Assembly: GCA_943840615.1 (NCBI GenBank)
Contig: CALSVI010000003.1
Location: forward strand, 47,151-111,150
DNA: 64,000 nt
Source of the DNA: an uncultured Luminiphilus sp.
GTDB taxonomy: Bacteria; Pseudomonadota; Gammaproteobacteria; Pseudomonadales; Halieaceae
Reading direction: 5' to 3'
This document shows positions 58,306 to 64,000 of the stretch, piece by piece. A model generated the notes under the pieces. The model did not search any database. It was not told where the DNA came from and worked only from the letters and a program-made list of their open reading frames with translations. Position numbers and translations under genes: made by a program. Position 1 is the stretch's first letter. Each line of letters begins with the position of its first letter.

Positions 58306-58346
58306 TAAGCGGGAGTGGTACCTCCCGCGAATGAACAGGCCCGACC
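58306..58346 (+). repeat. hairpin repeat R1, copy 1
   Basis: GCGGGAG and CTCCCGC form a 7-bp stem around TGGTAC, followed by the conserved tail GAATGAACAGGCCCGACC. It lies 7 bases after the C1 stop. Confidence 0.85.
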
Positions 58347-58347
58347 T

Positions 58348-58375
58348 CATGCCGCCTTGGGAGTGGAGAAGGCGG
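58348..58375 (+). repeat. hairpin repeat R2, copy 2
   Basis: Identical in stem and loop to R2 copy 1, immediately after R1 copy 1, forming an R1-R2 composite between C1 and the small-protein gene. Confidence 0.85.
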
Positions 58376-58495
58376 TATTAATGCCAGAGACCCCAGTGGC
58401 GTCTGTTTACTCTTTAAAGCCAATCATGCTTACTATAGACGCTCTATCTGACTCTCTTCGTGCGGATGGTGTTCATCACCACTGGAGTCAGAGCT

Positions 58496-58744
58496 ATGAA
58501 GCACCTTTTGGCGCGCACCTGCGTTTTTTCCTTAGCCGTTACCGCCAGTCTATTGGCGATTGCCCAGAGCCTGCCGACTTTTGGCACCGCCAAGTTTGGG
58601 CAAGCTGTATTTGGTGAGGCATCGGTAGGCACACTGTGTGGCGCTGATGCCTTACCCGTTCCCTTCATGCCCCTATGGGCAACCATCACCCTCGCAGTCG
58701 CGCTGTGGGTTGTGGCCTATCTGATGCGTTCTAAGGAGAGTTGA
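58496..58744 (+). CDS. small exported protein with IPTL-like sorting signal
   Basis: Array protein A1, 82 residues from ATG 58496 (GGAG upstream). A signal peptide (VFSLAVTASLLAIAQ) is followed by a short mature part with repeated FG dipeptides (LPTFGTAKFGQAVFGEA) and the C-terminal signal VPFMPLWATITLAVALWVV plus basic tail. VPFMPLWA aligns residue for residue with IPTLxxWG, making it a likely XrtH substrate. It is one base ahead of the next gene (TGAGATG), so the pair should be co-translated. A decayed copy lies at 61035. Confidence 0.82.
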   Translation: MKHLLARTCVFSLAVTASLLAIAQSLPTFGTAKFGQAVFGEASVGTLCGADALPVPFMPLWATITLAVALWVVAYLMRSKES

Positions 58745-58745
58745 G

Positions 58746-59421
58746 ATGATTCGGTTATTGATGACTATTGGCTTTGCTCTGGTTACTACTCAAGCCTCTC
58801 GCGCAAGTAGCGGTGCCGAAGTCTTACGTAGATGGCGAGGTCATTCATGCTGATGAGCTGAATACTAACCTCGAGGCCATTGCTGGCGCTGTTCCTCCTC
58901 GAACTTGCACCACAGACCAAATCATCAAGTGGGATGGCTCGGCTTGGGTTTGTGTGGATATACCGGCAGATGGTGCAGATGGGGCAGATGGCGCAGATGG
59001 GGCGCCCGGTGCAAATGGGGTCGATGGCGCCAACGGGCTAGGCTCCCCATTTGTTTGGCAATACTCCGATTCCTGCGACAACTTGGCTTCCGGACGATTC
59101 TGCCAAACCCTTGGGAACAATGGCCCTTATTTGCAGTTCGATTATACGGATGCCGCATATGGGCTGTGGAACGTGATCAGCAATTGCATTGGGAACGACG
59201 ACTACATATATGACACTTATTTGGTGGACATAACCGATGTCGCCAGTCTAGCGTTCTGGCGGGCCAGTAGCGCATTCGCCTCTTCTTCGGGGGGTGCAAG
59301 TGTTCTTGCCATTGAGCAAGCTGGTAACGCGATCGTGATTCTTCCTTTTAGCGTTGACGATACCGTTGCTTTGGTGCCGTTAGGATGCACTCCCCCAGAG
59401 CCTAACCTTTTTGCGAATTAG
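58746..59421 (+). pseudogene. exported collagen-like protein, one frameshift
   Basis: Array protein B1. ATG 58746 begins a signal peptide (MIRLLMTIGFALVTTQAS) but the frame shifts near 58800, where one extra C (CTCTCGCG) separates it from VAVPKSYVDGEVIHADELN. The rest contains CTTDQIIKWDGSAWVCV, a short Gly-x-x collagen-like run (DGADGADGADGAPGANG) and a C-terminal globular part. It has no sorting signal; coupling to A1, which does, suggests that A1 could serve as its anchored partner. The body alone could initiate at TTG 58768. Sequencing error is possible. Confidence 0.72.
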
Positions 59422-59489
59422 CATTTTGCTCACAAGCACCTTGCGAGTCACTTACGCTCTCAAAGCCTAGAGCCCCAATTCATCTCTTG

Positions 59490-59530
59490 TAAGCGGGAGT
59501 GGCACCTCCCGCGAATGAACAGGCCCGACC
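59490..59530 (+). repeat. hairpin repeat R1, copy 2
   Basis: GCGGGAG/CTCCCGC stem with TGGCAC loop and the same GAATGAACAGGCCCGACC tail. Instead of R2, a short palindrome CCCTCCTTGGGAGGG follows. Confidence 0.85.
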
Positions 59531-59565
59531 CCCTCCTTGGGAGGGATTTACTTATGTGCAAAAAA

Positions 59566-59596
59566 TTGAGATCTAGTCTTCATATCGAGATATAAT
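59566..59596 (+). promoter_or_regulatory. putative promoter of surface-protein gene C2
   Basis: TTGAGA (59566-59571) and a perfect TATAAT (59591-59596) with a long 19-base spacer, 38 bases before the C2 start. It suggests that array modules have their own promoters. Confidence 0.45.
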
Positions 59597-59634
59597 TTTT
59601 CAGTTCTCTAATGTTTCGCAATGGTTGAGCGCAT

Positions 59635-60825
59635 ATGAATAAGGGTAGCCGTCTACTTGTCTGCTTGTTTATGGTCCATCTGGCCCTTTCCGGCCTCGCT
59701 GAGGCGGCCGAGATAAAGTGGGACGGAGGCGGAGATGGCTCGTCGTTTAGTGATCCGGCGAACTGGGATGTTGACAACGTGCCTACAGCCACCGACGTTG
59801 CCGAAATTGACTCTGTTAACGCCGATGTAGTCATTTCTGGCGCCGTAACGGTAGACGCCATAGAGTTACTAAGCGAAGCCACTTTAACAATCAACGCTGG
59901 AGCAACCCTAAGGCTCGAAGGTGTCGTGGAGAACGCAGACATTCTGGAGTTGGACGACGCGTCTTCCGTGTTGAATTATGGCACCGTGATTTTTGACAAT
60001 CCCGATATGTTTATCTGCATTGACCTAGAAGATGAATCTAGTTTCGACAATTTTGGCACTATTGAGTGTATTGGGCAGGGGGGCCTTTTCATCGGTCTGC
60101 AAACTGATGACGAAAACACCACGTTTAGGAATCATCTGGGGGCTAGGCTAGATATATCTGGGACAGACTTTATTGCTATTCAAAACGATGGCCCCGTCAT
60201 CAACGAGGGGATAATTAATATAGAAGGTTTTGAATTTAAGGCTATTGAATTAGACGCGTACGAGGCCCGTGAGCCTGTGATATTTCAAAATTACGGGGTG
60301 CTGAATATCGTCAACGACTTCGAAGGTGCTGAGTACGTCGACATAAACAGTGAGAACGCATTTTTGAATACTGGCGTGGTGAATTTTCAAGGAGCAGATG
60401 AGGTGGCGGCCTTTGAGTTCGCGGATGACTATAGCGTCTTACAAAACGAGGATTGTGGAATCATCAACCTGGACGGGCCCCTGTTTTTTGATGTGGACGA
60501 CCCAGATGCTCTGCTCATTAACGATGGCGTTATCGCGTCGGCGTTCAATGGGTCGCACATTAATGAGGGAACCATTACCAACAATGGAAGAATTCAGACA
60601 CCCACAGGAGTGTTCTCAGTGCTGGGGGCGGGTACATTTGATGGGGCGGGCGTTGTAGAGAGTGGGGGAGTGCCCACCGCAAAGCCGCTTAGTGAGAGTT
60701 GCCCTATCGTAACCGGAAAAATCCCACCACCACAGCCGGTGGCCACATTGCCGACATTTTTCCTTTTGGGCCTCACCGGCTTGCTCGCGCTCTTTGGGTT
60801 CTCAAGAGTCAGAGCCTCAAAATAA
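59635..60825 (+). CDS. exported repeat-rich protein with IPTL-like sorting signal
   Basis: Array protein C2, intact, 396 residues. Signal peptide (LLVCLFMVHLALSGLAEA), then IKWDGGGDGSSFSDPANWDVDNVPTA in part, a motif seen at the start of many secreted beta-helix proteins, and a long acidic Asn/Asp-rich body with irregular repeats such as NYGTVIFDN, NFGTIE and NYGVLNIV that suggests a right-handed beta-helix. The end VATLPTFFLLGLTGLLALFG plus SRVRASK is a relaxed IPTL sorting signal very like C1. Predicted to be exported and cut by XrtH; adhesive or structural surface role is inferred only. Confidence 0.85.
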   Translation: MNKGSRLLVCLFMVHLALSGLAEAAEIKWDGGGDGSSFSDPANWDVDNVPTATDVAEIDSVNADVVISGAVTVDAIELLSEATLTINAGATLRLEGVVENADILELDDASSVLNYGTVIFDNPDMFICIDLEDESSFDNFGTIECIGQGGLFIGLQTDDENTTFRNHLGARLDISGTDFIAIQNDGPVINEGIINIEGFEFKAIELDAYEAREPVIFQNYGVLNIVNDFEGAEYVDINSENAFLNTGVVNFQGADEVAAFEFADDYSVLQNEDCGIINLDGPLFFDVDDPDALLINDGVIASAFNGSHINEGTITNNGRIQTPTGVFSVLGAGTFDGAGVVESGGVPTAKPLSESCPIVTGKIPPPQPVATLPTFFLLGLTGLLALFGFSRVRASK

Positions 60826-60833
60826 TCTCTTAG

Positions 60834-60870
60834 TAAGCGGGAGTGGCACCTCCCGCGAATGAACATGCCG
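60834..60870 (+). repeat. hairpin repeat R1, copy 3
   Basis: Same stem and TGGCAC loop, starting 8 bases after the C2 stop. The tail diverges after GAATGAACA, where a nested palindrome begins. Confidence 0.85.
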
Positions 60871-60898
60871 TAGCCCCGCTGTTGCGGGTTAGGGGCTA
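60871..60898 (+). repeat. nested palindrome between R1 and R2
   Basis: TAGCCCC (60871-60877) pairs with GGGGCTA (60892-60898) and CCCGC (60875-60879) with GCGGG (60884-60888), giving overlapping alternative stems. Present only in this copy of the R1-R2 composite. Confidence 0.6.
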
Positions 60899-60902
60899 TT
60901 CC

Positions 60903-60930
60903 CATGCCGCCTTGGGAGTGGAGAAGGCGG
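60903..60930 (+). repeat. hairpin repeat R2, copy 3
   Basis: Identical stem and loop to copies 1 and 2, located about 100 bases before the decayed A2 gene, matching the position of copy 2 before A1. Confidence 0.85.
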
Positions 60931-61034
60931 TAGTTAATCTCAGCCCTCTGCGCGCAGTAAAGCCAACAAACAACCAGTAATAAGACGGCGAGTAAGTTCC
61001 CCGTAGCCGGTAGCCTTTGGTTGGAGGTACCGCT

Positions 61035-61258
61035 ATGAGAAAGCTCGTTGTTGTAACCGCTGTATTCTTTTCTGGGCTTAGCTGTCGCTCAAGGTCTGCC
61101 GAGGTTTGGCACTGCACGATTTGGTGAGGCTGTTTTCGGTCAGGCTTCCACTGGCGCTGATGCGCTACCCGTTCCCTTTCATGCCCCTATGGGCAATCAT
61201 CCTGCTTGCAGTCGCGCTGTGGGTTGTGGCCTATCTGATGCGCTCTAAGGAGAGTTGA
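61035..61258 (+). pseudogene. decayed copy of small sorting-signal protein A
   Basis: Array copy A2. ATG 61035 begins a signal peptide, but two single-base insertions break the frame: one in about 61070-61082, and one extra T in CCCTTTCATG near 61182. Corrected, it reads AVAQGLPRFGTARFGEAVFG and ends PVPFMPLWAIILLAVALWVV with the same basic tail as A1. Nucleotide identity to A1 is highest over the sorting-signal codons and the junction with gene B. Confidence 0.72.
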
Positions 61259-61259
61259 G

Positions 61260-61736
61260 ATGATTCGATTACTGGCTGTAACGTTTCTTGTTTTGAGTGC
61301 GCAGGTTGGCGCGCAGAACCTGCATGTGTTTGAGGACGGCGAAACGATTGACTGCTGGCGCGCTTTAACGAGAACTTCACCGCCTTAAAAAAGGGGATGC
61401 CATCTGTAGCGAGCCATGCCGCATAAGATGGCGCGTCTACGGGTCACCGGTATGGGTGGACTCCAAGTGGAACAGTGCTGACTGGCCGTGACGAGCACAC
61501 GCGTTCTCTGGAGGGTGACGGATGAGCTTAGGTATAGGGCAGGTGGAGGACGTGTTTACCAAGCTACGTGGCAGAGATCTATTACCACTCTAGACTGCAC
61601 CGGCGACAATAGGACTCCGGGCAGAATATGGGCGATGTTTGGGTTCAAACGGCGTTTTAAATACGCAAGGGGCGCGCTTCTTGAGAATGCGCCGTCGTAT
61701 CAATTCACTTTTACGCCGGGAGGTCCATGTTCGTAG
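61260..61736 (+). pseudogene. decayed copy of collagen-pair protein B
   Basis: Array copy B2. ATG 61260 starts MIRLLAVTFLVLSAQVGAQN, then FEDGETID; extra bases near 61353 and 61367 must be removed to continue AGALNENFTALKKG, matching IHADELNTNLEAI of B1. Later frames retain W-rich fragments (VWVDSKWNSADWP) and end SYQFTFTPGGPCS. The collagen-like run is missing. Multiple breaks indicate real decay rather than one sequencing error. Confidence 0.6.
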
Positions 61737-61876
61737 AAACAGGACGAGTACTGTATCAGGAGAGTAGCATTGGAGTGGCGGCTCCCAGCTGGACCACGGA
61801 TGGCACACAAATGTTTTCGGATTTGCGCTGAGACAGCACTGCCTTCTATCAAGGCAAAGCCCAATTTCATCTCTTG

Positions 61877-61917
61877 TAAGCGGGAGTGGCACCTCCCGCG
61901 AATGAACAGGCCCGACC
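61877..61917 (+). repeat. hairpin repeat R1, copy 4
   Basis: Same stem, TGGCAC loop and tail as copy 2, again followed by a short palindrome (CCCTCCCCGGGGTAGGG) rather than R2. Closes the second A-B module. Confidence 0.85.
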
Positions 61918-61981
61918 CCCTCCCCGGGGTAGGGTTCTAGTGACAAATAAGTGACGGATGCCGGTGGAAGATTCGCACGTC

Positions 61982-63149
61982 TTAAAGAGTCATGTCATCG
62001 CCCGATAACCCACTATCAGCCATCAAAATATTGAGTAGTGGCGAGATAATCGAATCATCATAGCGATTTGAAAAAATATTGAGTACGGAAGGAATGCCAC
62101 CGAGCCTAACGATCACGGTTTTGGTGTGTGGGTTGACCATAACCAGTTGTAAGCCCATTCCTTCAATCCAGAAAACGTCTGGGAAGTTAGGCAAGCCAGC
62201 ATAAACGTGGTACCCGTAAGTATTGCCCTTCGACTTGCCAGTTGCCTGAACGAAAAACCACTCCGGAATAACCGAGTCTTCAGTCATTTTCTCGAGCCAG
62301 CTTGCCGAGACTACCTGACGTTTTTGGTTGAGAAATAAAGTGCCTATCTCCAGCCATGATCTTGCCGTAGCAAATAGACAGCAGTAACCAGCCGTGTTGA
62401 TGATCGAGGCGCCTTCAAGCCCTAAGGGCTTCCAAAGCTTATCCTCAATGAGTTGGTTAAGTGGCTGCTTATAGATCTCTGTCAGCGCAAGGCTCAATAG
62501 GTGGTAATTAATATTGTTATAGTTAAATGATCGATCACCGTTGAAGGAGATTTCCGATAAGGGTGTGCTTAAGGGATGGCCTTTCAAGGTAGCCCTAATG
62601 TCTTTAGCTACGGTCTCAACACCCGATGTATGCCTCAGCAAATCTCGAAGCGTAACCGCATCCCCGGTGCGTTCTGCTATTTCAGGCAGATATTGAGAAA
62701 CAGAGTCATATTCAGAATCTATAAAACCGTCATCAATTGCGACACCAACAAGAATGGCAATGATGGCTTTGGCCATAGACATTGCATTGATATTGCGCCC
62801 ATACGCCGCGTCTGAACTGTAACGCTGATAAACAATTCGACCCTCTTTTTGGACGATTAGTGCCTGAGTTTGACTGCGGTCAAACCAGGAATCTAATGAG
62901 CCGTTAGCGATGGTGGCTTTTTTAAATGACGCTCCCTCTTTTGCGTCCTCTCTCAGCGCCCTTCCTGCAATGGGCGCAGGCGCGGCTAATAGAAATGAGT
63001 GGGGCGATGTCATCAAATCGTTCAGGTGAGCGTTGACCTCGAGTAAAGCACTGTCTTGAAGTGTTTCCCTAAATGAAGTGGCCGCAAGTAACACTACCGT
63101 CAGTGAAATTCCTATTATTGTTCTTCTTCGCGAGGGCTTTTGATGACAT
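61982..63149 (-). CDS. beta-lactamase-family serine hydrolase
   Basis: About 385 residues. SxxK nucleophile SMAK in INAMSMAKAIIAILVG, YNN in FNYNNINYHLLSL and LLRHTSGVE are present. An uninterrupted frame begins at GTG 63094, but ATG 63149 (MSSKALAKK) joined by removing one extra A near 63121 to TIIGISLTVVLLAATSF gives a proper N-terminal membrane anchor. The start is therefore uncertain. It sits on the minus strand inside the repeat-bounded region and is related only distantly to the hydrolase at 30.5 kb. Confidence 0.8.
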
Positions 63150-63218
63150 ATCTGATCGATGCTCTGTCTGCTGAGATCTCTGCGCCGTTTTGGTTTAAAG
63201 ACGGGCCTTCTTCTATTA

Positions 63219-63893
63219 TCAGAGTCTGGCGTCTCGATTCACTGGTCGAGCCATCTGTAGGTAGGCACATACCGCTAAAAATAACACTGCGGCATTGATG
63301 CCATGCCAGAGAAAATGGGTACCCAGTTGAAAGTGTTGGCAGATGGCATCGTCCATCGTTCTGAACACGATTGCCACCGCAAACAATGCAGACGCTAGCA
63401 ATAGAGTGGTGCTGCGGCGACCACCCAAATAATATTGACCAATAGCCAGCAACGTAATGGTTAGTAAAGAGCTCGCATACGCAAAGGATCCATTTGCAAT
63501 CTCTCGTGGCACTTTAAGAAAAGCAACGGTCGCTACGATGAAAAACGATAATACAAGTGTGATGCCAGCGCTTTTGGGCTTGCCGTGATGATCAGCGAAG
63601 GCTGCACCGTAAAGTACGACCAAGCTAATCTGGAAAATATAGATGGGGATGATGTCGGCAAACATGCTCCACAGGTTGGCGACGGTATGGTAGAGAAAAC
63701 TGCCAATTCCGACCGCCGCCAGCAGTCCCGTCAACCAAAAACCACCGCGCCCAGCTGACTGTCGTCGGCACATTTGAAATGCGAGTAAGGCAGCAAATAA
63801 AAAAGCGAAATTTGAAACGGCATTTAGCGGTTCGGCCCAAAAGGCGGGGCCCACTCTTTCACAGTACTCGTCTAGCGGCTTAAACCAATCCAT
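63219..63893 (-). CDS. ceramidase-family membrane hydrolase
   Basis: CREST-superfamily protein of 224 residues with about seven helices. From ATG 63893 it begins MDWFKPLDEYCERVG; the family motifs WAEPLNAVSNFAFL, GIGSFLYHTVANLW, MFADIIPIYIF and HFLWHGINA provide the conserved Ser, Asp and His zinc-site residues of alkaline ceramidases. Substrate may be an amide-linked lipid. Start at 63932 is possible but less family-like. Confidence 0.85.
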   Translation of the reverse strand: MDWFKPLDEYCERVGPAFWAEPLNAVSNFAFLFAALLAFQMCRRQSAGRGGFWLTGLLAAVGIGSFLYHTVANLWSMFADIIPIYIFQISLVVLYGAAFADHHGKPKSAGITLVLSFFIVATVAFLKVPREIANGSFAYASSLLTITLLAIGQYYLGGRRSTTLLLASALFAVAIVFRTMDDAICQHFQLGTHFLWHGINAAVLFLAVCAYLQMARPVNRDARL

Positions 63894-63981
63894 GAAAATG
63901 CCCAATCCGGAGGCTACACCACAGTACTCCACACGCCCTTACTTTTTCAATCGGCCACCAAAGCCTTCACAAGTCCGACCC

Positions 63982-64000
63982 CATGCCGCCGTGGGAGTGG
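63982..64000 (+). repeat. hairpin repeat R2, copy 4 (cut by window end)
   Basis: CATGCCGCCGTGGGAGTGG matches R2 with one mismatch, and the preceding GACCCC matches copy 1. The array or another member of the repeat family continues past the window. Confidence 0.65.

Noticed and set aside
60871..60898. Nested palindrome as a small RNA gene or terminator
   Set aside because: No promoter or T-run was seen, and it occurs only once within the R1-R2 composite, so it is listed only as a repeat.
57584..61917. R1/R2 repeats as a CRISPR array or integron attC sites
   Set aside because: Spacing is irregular and contains genes, no cas or integrase genes are present, and the attC core pairs (RYYYAAC/GTTRRRY) were not found in the expected arrangement.

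Overview
The window is a chromosomal segment of a Gram-negative gammaproteobacterium. Gene content and order recall marine members of the OM60/NOR5 (Halieaceae) group and relatives of Pseudomonas: a gltA / sdhCDAB-sucAB-lpd-sucCD cluster, LPS heptose genes, an exosortase H locus and a photolyase neighbourhood with a LitR-like regulator. Taxonomy is inferred from gene content only; no rRNA is present.

Layout. 1-13.7 kb: TCA-cycle block, with citrate synthase and a FabH-like ketoacyl synthase running left and sdhCDAB-sucAB-lpd-sucCD running right from a shared divergent promoter region, closed by a clear terminator. 13.8-23.6 kb: housekeeping genes (htpG, sixA-like, hydrolase, folE, prmB, aroC, tusA, epmC, pdxB, msrB). 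23.65-30.2 kb: tRNA-Gly and tRNA-Glu, an ABC exporter with a twice-frameshifted ATPase, queF, a YfiR / CHASE8-type sensor kinase / outer-membrane barrel trio, and tRNA-Ser. 30.3-38.3 kb: accessory genes (two small proteins not usually called, serine hydrolase, DUF3604 lipoprotein, SDR, luciferase-like monooxygenase, antiporter). 38.4-45.6 kb: LPS inner-core block (gmhA, gmhB, sulfotransferase, two O-antigen-ligase paralogs, heptosyltransferase, hldE). 45.6-49.2 kb: paired amidohydrolases and a cyclase-family hydrolase. 49.2-54.9 kb: a probable light/stress module (phr photolyase, Sir2 deacylase, TIGR01777 epimerase, a divergent sigma-70 factor and a LitR-like MerR protein).

54.9-64 kb is the most unusual part. 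An exosortase H gene (xrtH), its membrane partner and a sodium-symporter gene run left. Beyond tRNA-Leu, on the other strand, lies an array of exported proteins whose C-termini carry relaxed IPTLxxWG-type sorting signals (VPFMPLWA, VPALPAFM, VATLPTFF). Two kinds of module alternate: a single larger surface protein, and a coupled pair of a small sorting-signal protein plus a collagen-like protein. Each module ends in one of a family of hairpin repeats. The second small-protein/collagen pair is decayed. The repeat recurs at the window's right edge, so the array probably continues. Sorting-signal codons and downstream hairpins are conserved at the nucleotide level while the protein bodies differ, which looks like a cassette-style cargo array for the adjacent exosortase.

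Reading frames are interrupted at several places (24.0, 24.2, 29.4, 57.9, 58.8, 61.0-61.4 and probably 63.1 kb). Nearly all are explained by single extra bases, so assembly error must be weighed against true pseudogenes.
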